Shown piece by piece: positions 10,767 to 22,345 of a DNA stretch of 64,000 bases. Each line of letters starts with the position of its first letter. Positions within the stretch are counted from its first letter, which is position 1. The stretch lies in NCBI GenBank assembly GCA_024734495.1, contig JALMQS010000070.1, positions 14,027,295 through 14,091,294 of the forward strand, written 5' to 3'. Source of the stretch: Forficula auricularia. Its lineage: Eukaryota > Arthropoda > Insecta > Dermaptera > Forficulidae. A model generated the notes under the pieces. The model saw only the letters and a program-made list of their open reading frames with translations. It was not told where the DNA came from and searched no databases. A program made the position numbers and the translations under genes.

Positions 10767-11557
10767 GTATTTATTATATTTCTAAATTTTTTAGAAAAAT
10801 TAAAAAAAAAAATATATATATAGGCGAATTCAAAAATCTTCTCATTTAGTTTTATTTTTTTCAAATTATCCATCAAATATCAATTATGAATTAGTTTGAT
10901 TTATATATTAACTTCCCCTTGTAGTAGAGAGTTCAATGATTTGGTACTTAGAATAAATTTCTCATTAGTAAATTCAATTTCATCTGATCTTTATAAATTT
11001 TTACTTTATTTTATCTACCTCCTTTATCATCACATTTAATATTAATTTATACAATTTCTTATTTTCTAATTTACTTTTTTTCCCTTCTTTCATGGATCAT
11101 CCACTTCATTGATGTCTCCTTCATTCGATTCATTTGTGTTCTCATCAAAAGCTCGCCAAACTTGAGTATTATATCATTTTTTTATATAATTAATTTTTAA
11201 GTGTTTTTTTAGAGCATACCCCTTTAGTTAGAATCACTTATTACTTTAATATTTAAATTATTTCCATTAAAATAAATTCGTTTTTGATTTTAAAGTTCTT
11301 GCTTTCATAATAAAATTATTCTAAATCAATTTTCAAAAAATTTAAATAACTTAAATAAATAAGTATTCAGTAAATTTAAATTCAGATCAAATTACTATAA
11401 TTTCAATCATAGCCTAAATAAATTTTCAATATTAAATTTTTGGCAGTTCATTAAATTAATGGATTAAAATCATTCAATAATTTTTAATTTCGATAGTTTT
11501 CTTGAAATTATTCAATTTTTATGATAAAAATAGAGAAATAGAATTAGGGATTTTCAG

Positions 11558-11621
11558 TTCCCCATTCATTATTTACCATATAATGTCGCCCATCGAGGGA
11601 TTCGCTTTTGGATCAAATCAG
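11558..11621 (+). CDS. Exon X of the unrecognised gene
   Basis: Acceptor GGGATTTTCAG and donor ATCAG|GTAATT bound 64 nt. Carrying on from exon B it reads I-SPFIIYHIMSPIEGFAFGS and ends on a codon boundary (phase 0). A second open frame (FPIHYLPYNVAHRGIRFWIK) also exists, so phase alone does not prove the reading. A diverged partner of its 5' border occurs at 12804. An internal ATG (11583) could serve as an alternative start. Product unknown. Confidence 0.4.
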
Positions 11622-11685
11622 GTAATTGAAAAATTATAATTATACACATATATACCTTTAAATTCATAGTTGATTATTTTTACAG

Positions 11686-11739
11686 AAAGAAGACATCGTT
11701 TCCTCGAGATGACCCCAGTCTGTCATCAGGGTCTCACAG
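11686..11739 (+). other. Exon-like block C, 54 nt, possible poison exon
   Basis: Acceptor TTATTTTTACAG and donor CACAG|GTATTA frame exactly 18 codons. In the phase-0 frame inherited from exon X it reads KEDIVSSR and then TGA. Skipping it joins exon X to exon D with no stop. It could be a regulated stop-containing cassette or a cryptic exon. A different frame is open but would meet a stop in exon D. Confidence 0.35.
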
Positions 11740-11935
11740 GTATTACCTATATTTATTTCTATAATAGTAATTTCAATTTAATTCTTGAATATAATATTTT
11801 TTATAAAATATTTATCATTAGAGTGTTTCCTTCTTTTTTCAAATTAAAAATTGAATTTGATTTATAAATTGTTTAATTGTAAAAGTTCCTCTCTCGATAT
11901 AGGTATATACTAATTTTCCAATAATTTTCTTAAAG

Positions 11936-12004
11936 GTGACAAAATCACTTGAACAACGAGATCATCGGCTGCCTGCGAGTATAGCCTTTACTTTTAACGA
12001 CGAG
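11936..12004 (+). CDS. Exon D of the unrecognised gene
   Basis: Acceptor TTTTCTTAAAG and donor GACGAG|GTTAGT enclose 69 nt. Only frame 0 is open, reading VTKSLEQRDHRLPASIAFTF-NDE, 23 codons, and it starts and ends on codon boundaries. This fits directly after exon X (phase 0) and before exon E (phase 0). A broken relative at 10722-10766 shows the exon was once duplicated. The mix of charged and hydrophobic residues looks like ordinary protein sequence. No family recognised. Confidence 0.5.
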
Positions 12005-13010
12005 GTTAGTATTTATTCTATATGTATATCTTCTGCTATTGTAAAGATAATTTCAAAGATTTATAAATGAAGATTTCATTATTTTTAAATATCTCTCAGA
12101 CTTTCTTGAGTTACAAATATTATTGCAGAGATTTCAATGCTCTTTATTGACAATTCTTATCAAAAATGGTAGAGTAGAGTAAATTTCTCATTGATAACTT
12201 AAATTACATTCATCTTCATATTTTTATTTCATCTCATTTAATATTATATTTAATATTCATTAATCTAGTTTCTAATTTTATTTTTTCCTCTTTTTCATGA
12301 ATCCTTCACTTTGGTGATATTTCGCTACTGTCTTTATTGCATCCGTCACATTTTTGATCTTCTCACCAAAAGCGCACCAAACATGAGTATAATATATTTT
12401 TATAGCTTGGCATTTAGTTAAAGCTTTCAAGGGAATTGTTTATAGCTAGATTATATTAGGCAAAGAATTAGGATGTTTCTCTTTTTCAGCGTACCCCTCT
12501 AGCTACAATCAGTAAATCTAATACTTAATTTATTTTCATATATTATTATATTAAAGTTTTTCCTTTCAATTATAATTTAATACATTTTTAATGAAATTTA
12601 AATATTTCATAAATTCAATTTTAGATCAAATTACTCTCAATCATAGCTTAATTTGATTTTCATTTTATTTAAGTTTTCCATTTTTTGCAATTCATAATAT
12701 CAAAAATAAATTAAAATCAATCTAATCATTCCATTTTTCAATAATTTTTTTCTTAAAATTATTCAAATTTTAACGTAAAAGTAAATCACATTAGGAATTT
12801 TCAGATCCCCATTTCATCTATAGTGAAGCAATAAGGGAACCATTAGAGGATCTTCACAAAGAGAATATTTATTAGAATGGTGTATTTTGCGAAGGGATTT
12901 TCAGGTTTCACCGCCTCGACCACCGATGGGATTCATCGCTATTTTAATGTCATATTTAATTCTCAGATTCAGAATATTAAAAATTAAATTCACAGTTTTA
13001 TTAGATGTTG

Positions 13011-13600
13011 TATGCAGTAGTTTAGAGGGTGGGTGGGTTGATATGCCATGCCAACGATGATGCTCTCTCTTTCTGTATTGGGAACCTGCACTCTTCCCTC
13101 TGAACTCTTTCCTGGAGACAGCAAATGTGGTGTCGTCTATCTTAGGCCTTTTATGGTAGGAATATTTTGTGATGTGTTTCCCTCTCTTGTGCCCTCCAAT
13201 TTAGTTTTAAGGTTATTTTAGTATTAAGACACGTAAGAGAGCTAAAATAGACGCCACCCATTTGTTGGACCCATGAACGAGTCACAAGGGAAGTGACCGA
13301 TTCGATCGGATTTCTAAAGATCGAGGTCCAGGTTCATCTTGCATGTGCTTGCATGTTTTGTGTTTTACCGAAAAGTCGTCGCTTGACGCCTTGTTCAAAT
13401 GGAACAATGGGGTGGAAATGGGAGCCTAGTGACTGTGTGTCTTTGAGGGCGGGTTTGAGGTGGCTCTATGGACTAGAGACAAAGACCAGAAGGTTGTCCG
13501 TTGCTTCCTCAGGAGTAGCCTAAGGAAGAAGAGCGGCTGCCTTGTGGCTAGGAGTCTCTAGGGAAATGTTAGGTAAGGATCTTTTTTCTTTCAGCTCGCC
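13011..13600 (+). other. GC-richer single-copy block, possibly exonic
   Basis: Much less AT-rich than its surroundings and not repeated in the window. It has one donor-like site (GTTAG|GTAAGG, 13573) and acceptor-like CCCTCCAATTTAG near 13205. A 76-codon ORF (13293-13523) contains LACACMFCVLPKSRRL and LRAGLRWLYGLETK. No family was recognised. It may be an untranslated or alternative exon of the surrounding gene, or a non-coding RNA. Confidence 0.35.
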
Positions 13601-14143
13601 TGGTCTCTCGTTCAATCCGTATTCCAAAAAATCCGGCCACTCTCGCACTGATCCGCGTCTTCAGGCTTTCTCGAAGTCCGATTATAAGAATTCGAATTTT
13701 ACTCTGATATTTCAAATTATAAAATTTGATTTTGGATTAAGAATAAAATTTGAATTTTCCGCGAATTAAAGGGATGTATTTTGTTTACTACATACGTCTT
13801 GATGACTAAATTAGTATGTAGTAAAAGGGGGGTTACTACTAATGTTTCTGTCAAGTGTTATAGGTGTATTCATTCAAAAAAGCTTTTTTTCAATATCTGG
13901 AGACCATGAGAAGGACAAGAAATAGATAGATCGTCCACTGCATCCACAGAAGGTGAATATTAAATAATTTATTTCTCTCTCTTTTTTTCTTAAATAAGTG
14001 AGTGTTTGTAAAAATGATTCACTACTATTTAAACAATATTTTACATATACATTTGAATGATTCTTTTTTTGATGATGTCCCATAAGTAATACAATTTTTT
14101 TTGTTTATTATTTATTCATGTGTGTGTGTTTCTTTTCTTTTAG

Positions 14144-14221
14144 CTGAAGATGGGAGGTTGGTTTGTGGTTGTCGAGACATCTCGACCCATCAGTTCAAAC
14201 CGTCGACAAGTCAGGACTACG
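14144..14221 (+). CDS. Exon E of the unrecognised gene
   Basis: A strong acceptor (TTTCTTTTCTTTTAG) and the donor CTACG|GTATGC give 78 nt, 26 codons. In phase 0 after exon D it reads LKMGGWFVVVETSRPISSNR and on, open throughout. The +2 frame is also open (EDGRLVCGCRDISTHQFKPS), so the correct reading is not certain. It sits about 2.1 kb after exon D in single-copy DNA. Splice signals are the best evidence. No downstream exon was found before the transposon-rich DNA at 14.5 kb. Confidence 0.45.
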
Positions 14222-14329
14222 GTATGCATTCTTACTCAATCAGATTTACATTTATTCGAATAAAAATAATATTATATCTTAATTTAAATGTTGACATCGA
14301 CATTATATTCTTTAGTAAATGATAAAAAA

Positions 14330-14410
14330 TTACTTTATTAAATATTAAATATAAGTGATATGCTAGATGTATGGTAAAGTCATGTGGATGGCCACATCAG
14401 TTTATTTCTA
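14330..14410 (+). repeat. Short dispersed repeat R4
   Basis: ATTAAATATAAGTG, ATGGTAAAGTCA and TGTGGATGGCCACATCAG recur at 28813-28895. Unassigned. Confidence 0.5.
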
Positions 14411-14524
14411 AAATAAGATAAATATGTATGAATTTAAGTATGACTAGCTGTACTCAGGGCATAAGGAAAAAACTGTATCAAAATACCTCTTCTCGCGTTG
14501 ATTCATATTTTAGACACAAATAGT

Positions 14525-14815
14525 CAGGCGTGAATCCAGGATTTCGCTCAATATGGGCGGGGGGCACTTTTTCTATGATTTTACCCATATAAAGACATAT
14601 TTTTTATTTTTAAGTTTTATTGAACCATACATACATTAATCACACTAACAAATATACTTATATTTTATTTAATATTTAATGTTTCGCAAAATGGTTTTCT
14701 ATCGCTATCATTGGCAAATTTGTTAATCTATTCTGAGACAGTAGAATGTAAATAATTTTTTATTATTTTAAGATGTGAAAAAGACCTTTCTTCATTACTA
14801 CTAATTGAAAACTAT
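14525..14815 (-). pseudogene. Relic hAT transposase (C-terminal dimerisation domain)
   Basis: The minus strand from 14811 reads FSISSNEERSFSHLKIIKNY, then LHSTVSE, a stop, and INKFAND. ERSFS.LK.IK.YL.ST is the signature of the hAT C-terminal (hATC) domain, needed for transposase dimerisation. The frame has stops and lacks any upstream catalytic region, so it is dead. The start, CAGGCGTGAATCCAG (14525), nearly matches the terminal inverted repeat of the 259-bp element at 24653 (CAGGCGCGGATCCAG). The two are probably autonomous and non-autonomous members of one family. The other end of this relic is not visible. Confidence 0.6.
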
Positions 14816-14819
14816 TTTT

Positions 14820-15160
14820 TGCACAAAAAATACAAAAACTCACTCCTTTACAAATTAAAAAAATGTATAATATATATGAATTCATTATTTTATTACATGT
14901 ACACAGTCCCGAATCTACGATTTTTTTGAACCGAGGTAAAAAAAACTTGACTTCGCTTTTGACGTTATTTAAAGAAAATCCCTAAAACCAACAGGTTTCT
15001 TTTTTTGAAAAGTTTGAATAACTGTCATTTAAAAACTAAAAAACCGATTCAGCTCATCTTCGAACTTAATCTATAAAGTTGCTCAAATCATGTGTGTGCT
15101 TTCATTATGATCTGTTTAGAATTGTAGGCGCTATCGTAGACACAAGCCCTATTATATGTC
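14820..15160. other. AT-rich spacer
   Basis: No exon, ORF or repeat was recognised. It may hold further decay of the hAT relic. Confidence 0.3.
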
Positions 15161-16550
15161 TACAGGGTGTCCCATATCAGCACGATAAACCCTGAACAGG
15201 CGATAAGGCAATGTAAGACAGTCGTGAAAATAAAATTTTTTTTAATAAAAGTCTCATAGTTTTCGAATTAGAGGAATTTTTTTGAAAATGGTGAGAATCG
15301 CTACCCTCCCCCAAATATCAAGATTGTGTGGCTACAAATTTACATATTTTATTATTCAAATTTTTGTGAAGCAATCCCTAATAATCCTGCTATTGACCAG
15401 AATTCAAAATAAAACAATAAGTACTATACTTTTGGAGAAAAAAAAATATTTTTGCCGGACTTTGTTTAAAAAAAATTTCAATCAGCCAACTTTGATTCAT
15501 CTTTAATGTAAAACAAAGTCTAGTAAACAAACATGGCAAGTTATTTAAAAAATTGGCCCATTTCAAAATGGTACAGAACTTTGTACTTCCTTCTTTAAGA
15601 AATAAAAAAAATATTGATATTTTTTGGCAAAATTAGCTAATTTAATATCATATTTCCGTAGTGTTTTTTTATTTATTTAATATGTTAATTAATTATGTCG
15701 CATCTTAATTGAACTAACCTTTGGCTAGATAATAAGTAAAAATATTAAATGTTTAATTAAAATGTTTCACCTAGAACCGACACCAAATTCTTTAAAGATT
15801 ATAACCTTTGGCTATTAATATTAGCTATTATATTGAAAGTTTTTGCCGAGAGTAGCAGAATTTTTATATATTGAAGGAGACAATAAAAGAGTGAGTCTTC
15901 TGCTGGAATTATAAATTTTATTTATTTATAACGAAACTATAGTCTCGTTATAAATAAATAAAATTTATAATTCCAGCAGAAGACTCACTCTTTTAGTTGT
16001 CTCCTTCAATTAGCTATTAGTGTCTATAATAGCCAAAGATGCGACATAATTGATTAAGATATTAAATAAAAAACACCATCAAAAAATGTTTTTAATTAGC
16101 TAATTGTGCCAAAAAAATGTTGTACCATTTTCAAATCTTGACAAAATGGGCCAATTTTTAAAATAACTTGCCATGCTTGTTTACTAGATTTTTTTACATT
16201 ACAGTTGAATCAAAGTTAGCTGAATGAAAATTTTTTTAAACATAAGTCCGGCAAAAATATTTTTTTTTCTCCAAAAGTATAGTACTTATTGTTTTATTTT
16301 GAATTCCGGTCAATAACAGGATTATTAAGGATTGGGTCACACAAATTTGAATAATAAAATATGTAAATTTGTAGCCACGGCATCTTGATATTTGGGACAG
16401 GGTAGCGATTCTCACCATTTTCAAAAAAATGCCTATAACTAGAAAACTATAATACTTTTATTAAAAAAAAAAAAAAAAAATCTTCAGAACTGTCTTAAAT
16501 TGCCCTATCCCCTGTTTACGGTTTATTGTTGTGTTACGGGACACCCTGTA
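15161..16550. mobile_element. Long foldback element, mariner-like ends
   Basis: TACAGGGTGTCCC opens and GGGACACCCTGTA closes the element; the outer TA could be the target duplication of a Tc1/mariner-type insertion. The two halves (15161-15840 and 16015-16550) are diverged inverted copies. Each carries the same short reading frame (starting MKMVRIATL), which is a mirror effect and not a pair of genes. The centre was invaded by the RZ-B palindrome. Transcription would give a long hairpin RNA. Confidence 0.75.
15840..16010. mobile_element. RZ-B inverted pair fused at ACTATAGT
   Basis: Two RZ-B arms (15871-15940 and 15941-16010) meet exactly at ACTATAGT, the palindromic stem III of the hammerhead. 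The hammerhead cores themselves are missing. The end module complement TTTTGCCGAGAGTAGCAG starts the left side at 15842. Confidence 0.65.
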
Positions 16551-17550
16551 TTTAAACTTTTCAACTAATGGTATGTTTGAAACCTAATCGACGAGCTGAG
16601 TCAGATGCATATTAAAAATTTTCCGACATCTTTCTTTTTCTTCTTCTTAATTTCATGAATTAATCTTATTAACAGATATGCCTGTTCTGTTTATTCCTTT
16701 TTCTTTTTTTCTATTAAAAAATAACCTTTACAAAACGCCTTGTGTTTATTAAAATGATCTCTTTGTTAAAAATCCTACTTTCTTATTCTCTCAAGTCTAA
16801 TCTAGAGATGTCCGGTAGGAATTTATTATTCAAATAATTAAAATATCATAACAATCGTCAGAGAATTTGTAATTTAACCTCGTCTTAAGTTACATCCGTT
16901 TTTTCTTATCCTGGTTCTCGAACTATTGAATAAATAATAATAATATCAAGGATAGAAGATTCCTTATATATCAAAATGAAATTAGTTATTTCTTATTTAA
17001 ACATGACTAATAGCAAACAAATTAAGAAGGTTTCTCAAAGTATGAGTATAATTATATAATATTAACATTTTATGTCAATGTCAAGGTTGACTGTAGGCGC
17101 AATCTCACCCAAATGAGCTCCGTTTAAGGAACTTGAAATTGATGAATAAATTATCTTCACTGAATATATTTTTAAATCAAAAGTTCAATGATGCGATTTC
17201 GTGTTTTTTTTTTTTTTTTTTTTTTTTTACGGAATGAGTGTATAACTTCATACACAATGTTGCGTAATGGAAAATTTATCTCTCTTTACATTATCATGAT
17301 TTGAATCATCGAGATTAATTCTTTTGACAATCGTTTTTTTTTTTTTTTTTGGATTTTTAGTAAAATATTTATGTGTTTGAATTATGAAAATAAATTTTAA
17401 TAACAAAAAATGTGCTATTCTCTCTGATAAAAAGCAATTGAAATCTCTCTCTGACTATTTGCTCATTCCTTTTGAACTGCAAATATCTATGTGACAATTA
17501 TTTTGAATTATGAGATGATAATCCCGAGAAAATTAGTCTCTCTATTCCAA
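16551..17550. other. AT-rich spacer
   Basis: No gene recognised. Poly-T tracts at about 17200-17228 and 17335-17350 are notable; either could be the complement of an old poly(A) tail. Confidence 0.35.
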
Positions 17551-17569
17551 TGTTTTTTTACTTTACCAT

Positions 17570-18420
17570 ATGGTCAAGTATTGTAATCGTGCATGAAAAT
17601 AGTGTTGTTTTTTTGCTTCTTTTTTTCGAAATATCTCAAAAACGGCTTAAACTATTTTGATTAAAAAAATTGGACGAAAGCATAGCATTTCGGTCTACAA
17701 AAAGCCCTAATAATTGAATATCGAAAAAATTATATTTTTCGAGATATTAATTATTTTGTCAAAATGTCTGTTAGTTCGTTAACAAATTTTTGTGGAGGCA
17801 CTAGCTCAAAAACTAGTGTGAATATCCTAACACAATTACACATGTAGTTTTGGTGTATTGCGATTAAGAGCTCATTAGATTTTGGTTTAAATCGGACCAA
17901 AAATTAAGGGGGGAGGGGTTTAAAAATTAAAATTATAAGATTCAAACTAAAAACAAAAAAATGAAATATACTATAAAATGAACTTATAATAACGAAATGA
18001 TTATTATTTTTTTCTGGGGTCAAAATTGGGAGGGGTGTCAAAAACAACAATCTAGGCCCTTAGACCAAACTCAACCAAATTTTGTATACATAATCAGTAG
18101 TCCCCGAGAAGACTAAAAATACAAAAACAAACATCCCAAAATGGGGGAGGTCAAAAATGAAAATCTAGGCCCATATGGGCGGTTAGTTTTTGCACTTATA
18201 TACTTCTGGGAGCCCATTGATTATTTATCTATACAAAATTTGGTTGAGTTTGGTACAAAGGCCTATATTTTCATTTTTTGACCTCCTCCCATTTCGGCGG
18301 TTAGTTTTTGCACTTATAGACTTCTGGGGGCCACTGATTATTTATGTATACGAAATTTGGTTGAGTTTAGTCCAAGGGACTAGAATTTCATTTTTAACCG
18401 AATATTTTTGTTTTATCCTC
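17570..18420. repeat. R1 copy 2 with inverted end
   Basis: 17570-18170 is a plus-oriented R1 copy (CATTTCGGTCTACAAAAAGC, CAAAATGTCTGTTAG). 18185-18410 repeats its right part inverted (TTGGTTGAGTTTGGTACAAA, GACCTCCTCCCATTT). The short ORF at 18190-18423 lies wholly in this repeat. Confidence 0.65.
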
Positions 18421-18956
18421 TGAAAAAGGCTTAGACTTATTTGGAAAAATGCTGATTTTATCTCTGTATGTCATCATCATTATGTAAATATCCAGTCAGA
18501 AAACACATCTGTTTTCCTTCATTTGACCCTAATTAATTAATCGAATTACTTTTAGCTGGTTAAGGGCTGGCTGTTCCAGCTTGGTTACATTTAGGTGGGG
18601 GTGAACTTAACTTTAGGGTCTAGCTTAGATTAGATTACAAGAATTTCGTCTCCAGCTTAAGCTTGTTGTATTCATATCTAACAATCAAAAATATACAGCA
18701 GTTTGATGGGAGATTGTTAAACCGGCTCTAATAGTCCACATTCCTTATTCGGGGATAATATTCTAATCTAGACATTTCTTTCTCTTTTTTATACCTTTAT
18801 CTGAAATTGCTCTCAGAAATCCCACGCATCTAAATCTAAAAGTCTTCTCTTCTCTAAAATCTTTCATAAGAGATCCATCCTGAAAATTGTGGATGTACAC
18901 TTCTAAATAACATCACATTTAAAATCACTTATTCCAAATCAAAATTAGCATATTTC
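18421..18956. other. Spacer, no gene seen
   Basis: Moderate AT content and no repeat match in the window. No spliced reading could be supported. Confidence 0.3.
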
Positions 18957-19272
18957 TACATAAATTTTAGGGCTCTAGGAAAATTTAACGCCGCATTCTA
19001 TATTGTCGTTTGATTTAAAAAAAATTGTTTGTTAATTATAATAATAATAATATTATTATTAATAATATTTCTATTGTTCTATTATATATCTTCCTTTTGA
19101 TGAAAAAACGCGAGTTAAAATTTTTTTATTAAAAACAACACGGGCCGCAAAACGATTTAACTTCATTTTTTGGTAAAATCATGTTTTTTGGAAATGTAAT
19201 AAATGATTATTAACAGGACTTGAAAAAACATAAAGGATGGTAACAACACTTTATAGTCGATGAATTGTACTG

Positions 19273-20969
19273 TACCGGGTGATTCAATAAAGGTGACGAG
19301 GCACCGCATCTCAGGAACTAATAATCGTAGAAGTTTGGGACAAAATCCTTCAGAGGAAATCAGCCAAGAAAAATTGCTGGAAATATTTTTTGAGTTGATA
19401 CGTCCACCAATAGGTGGCTAAATAGCTTCGATCGTATAAAAAATGCAATTTTCTCGAAAATTTTCCAATATAAGATTAGAAATGAATACTCTCACGTTAA
19501 TGCCACTATAATAGTCCATCTTTTTGATAAATGACTTTTTATTGTAGGACGTAAAATAAAGGTGGGAGGGGATGCTAAACTTTTATGGACTCTAGTGTCT
19601 ATAACTTAAGTTTGACTTAACGGAAATTTGATAACAAGGTCTGGTTCAAGAAAGGAAGGTTTGGTGAATAAAATAAAAAAATATCCATGCCATTGTAGCT
19701 TCTTGCCGCCCTCGCTAAGGGGCGTGTTTTATAAAGTTAAAAGTTTTATTAATTTTGCTTCGAAATCTTAAATGGAACCGTATAATTATTTTCTTAGACT
19801 CAGAAAGTAGATCAAATTTGCAACAAAATATGTCCAAACCGCATGTCGATATCTTCATTCGTTTAACAGTCATTGCTTAAAGAATATTTTATTAACGAAT
19901 TTATTAAAGAAACAAAATAGGTAATTGAGTTTTCAATTATTTCCAAGTTTCGTAGTCAAGCATGCCATGGAAAAATAATAAAAAGTTTAAAACTTTGTTC
20001 TTATTTTCATTTAATCACAACAATAATGATATAACATAACAAACAATAAAATAACAATTACAACATTAACATCTATTTGTGAAAAATCGCCGTTTCCATA
20101 GAAACTGTCAACCATGTCTTTCACGGCCTTCTAAGAAATTAGACATTTTTGAAATTTAATACCTACTCATAGGCGACACAGAAAAGCATTATGAAAAAAG
20201 CGTTATTATCATTATTGTTGTGATTAAATGAAAATAAGAACAAAGTTTCAAACTTTTTACTATTTGTCCATGGCATGCTTGACTACGAAACCTAAAAATA
20301 ATTGAAAACTCAATTACCCATTTTGTTTCTTTAATAAATTCGTTAATAAAATATTCTTTAAGCAATAACTGTTAAACGAATGAAGATATCGACATGCGGT
20401 TTGGACATATTTTGTTGCAAATTTGATCTACTTTCTGAGTCTAATAAAATAATTATACGGTTCCATTTAAGATTTCGGAGCAAAATTAATAAAACGTTTA
20501 ACTTTATAAAACACGCCCCTTAGCGAGGGCGGCAAGAACTACAATGGATGGCATGGATATTTTTTTATTTTATTCACCAAACCTTCCTTTCTTGAACCAG
20601 ACCTTGGTAACAAATTTCCGTTAAGTCAAACTTAAGTTATAGACACTAGAGTCCATAAAAGTTTAGCATCCCCTCCCACCTTTATTTTACGTCCTACAAT
20701 AAAAAGTCATTTATCAAAAAGATGGACCATTATGGTGGCATTAACGTGAGAGTATTAATTTCTAAACTTATATTGGAAAATTTTTGATAAAATTGCATTT
20801 TTTATACGATCGAAGCTATTCAGCCACCTAGCGATGAACGTATGAACTCAAAAAATATTTCCAGCAATCTTTCTTGGTCGATTTCCTCTGAAGGATTTTT
20901 TTCCAAAACTTCTATGATTATTAGTTCCTGAGATACGGTACCTCGTCACCCTTATTGAATCACCCGGTA
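19273..20969. mobile_element. 1.7-kb foldback with ~760-bp inverted arms
   Basis: Ends TACCGGGTGATTCAATAA and TTATTGAATCACCCGGTA. Arms 19273-20029 and 20206-20969 are nearly identical over their length, with a ~176-bp loop. The flanking TA fits a Tc1/mariner-type target. No transposase frame is present, so it is non-autonomous. High arm identity implies a recent origin or ongoing conversion between arms. Confidence 0.8.
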
Positions 20970-21400
20970 CAAGTAGAACTAAGAGTAAATTCGCGACATA
21001 TTTTTTATATTATAGAAATTATAGACGTATGAAAGCATCGGTAATTTAATAAATGTAGATAATGATTGTACATTAACCTGCTAGCTAACTTGCCGATATG
21101 CATTTACTTGGGAAATTAAGATAGTTCATATTTATTGATGAAAATAATAATAATAATAATCTAAAATTGTGATTAATATCCAATTTTCAAAAAACTATTA
21201 TTATTGCATATTTAATGAGAATATTCCAAAAAACATGATTTTACCAAAAAATAAACTTAGATCGTCCTGCGGCAGCCGTGTTGTTTTTAATAAAAAACAA
21301 AAATTACCTCACCTTTTTTCACCAAAAAGAATTTTTTTAAGGGGCGTCAGAAAAAATTCAATTTTTAATGACGAGTCTAATATATATATATAGAGTTAGG

Positions 21401-21672
21401 TTGAAATTGAGTTTATGGGCAGTGACGTCATAAGCAAGCATGGCCGCCACTCAACGCCTGTGGGGTATTCCTTTTCTCTGCTTAAGAATTCATTTGGTTG
21501 TATAAGTACTAGGCGCAAAATGTAATATAGTTAAAATTACATGTAAAATATAAAAAAATTACATAACTGAATATACTAGATTCTATTGTCACCAGCATCA
21601 AAAGTTTGTGTAAAATTTCAGCTCATTCGGATGGGTAAAACTGGTTTAAACAATCCATAAACTCAATTTCAA
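21401..21672. mobile_element. MITE with 18-bp terminal inverted repeats
   Basis: TTGAAATTGAGTTTATGG and CCATAAACTCAATTTCAA bound 272 bp with a GC-richer core (ATGGCCGCCACTCAACG). Superfamily not assigned. It lies in the right arm of the outer foldback. Confidence 0.7.
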
Positions 21673-21799
21673 TAGAACAATAGTAATATTATTATGTAAT
21701 ATTAATATAATTATTATTAACAACATTTTTTAATCAATTCACAATATAGAATGCTGAGTTAAATTTTCCTAGAAGCCTAAAATTTATGTAGGAATATAA

Positions 21800-22345
21800 T
21801 ATAGAATGCGGCGTTAAATTTTAAGGATCCCAAATTTTGGTCCCACCTGAATTTGAAAAGTTGAAATTTTTTTTATTCCTACCATCTTTTTCGAATCGAG
21901 CAAACTTAAAATATCTCTTCTTTTACTTTTCAAGATACAAACCTGTCTTATAGAACATGTAAATGATTTTATTTGTATATTTTTAGAGCCTTGACATGTT
22001 GAAAGCACTTGAATCTAGTTCTCTAAAAGATAATCAGAACTAATAGTAGTTGTTTCCTAGATTGTGAAGCGTTCAGGGCCTATTTTCCACCTCTGGTTGA
22101 ATTGAAAGTAATTATTTATTAGATATGTATGTAGGCAACTAAAGTTTGAGTCCAACACTTCCGCGACATGACAGATATTCTGACTCTAGGTCAATCTACG
22201 GCCATATTTAACAGACAATCCTGTTTTAATACACTTTGCGAAGTTATCTTGTAATTTTAATGCAAGTAAATCTTATTCAAATGAAATAGGGAAGTCAAAA
22301 AGGGTACTGGATCTTTTAACAAAAAATATCTTGAATTTCCTTTAA
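21800..22345. other. Spacer, no gene seen
   Basis: Apart from the end-like repeat at 21799-21830, nothing was recognised. The short minus-strand frame at 21814-22008 has no support. Confidence 0.3.

Larger units (their letters stand above)
10722..12960 (+). repeat. ~1.24-kb diverged tandem duplication
   Basis: Order-preserved matches lie about 1238-1247 bp apart: the exon D donors (10766/12004), AAATTTCTCATT, TTTCATGRATC..CACTT, CTCACCAAAAGCGCACCAAA-like blocks, and TTTTCAG|NTCCCCATT acceptors (11557/12804). Substitutions and indels are frequent, so the duplication is old. Confidence 0.6.
18957..21790. mobile_element. Outer foldback element hosting nested insertions
   Basis: Left end TACATAAATTTTAGG..TCTAGGAAAATTTAAC and right end (complement of 21740-21790) match over about 50 bp. 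A further inverted match around 19130-19200 and 21200-21300 (AACAACACGG, GGTAAAATCATG) gives arms of about 250 bp. Inside lie the 1.7-kb foldback (19273-20969) and a MITE (21401-21672). A third end-like piece follows at 21799. Confidence 0.6.

Noticed and set aside
15282..16424. Two short, similar reading frames on opposite strands, both starting MKMVRIATL
   Set aside because: They are the mirrored arms of the foldback at 15161-16550. Similarity comes from the inverted repeat, there is no domain, and loop-side ends differ.
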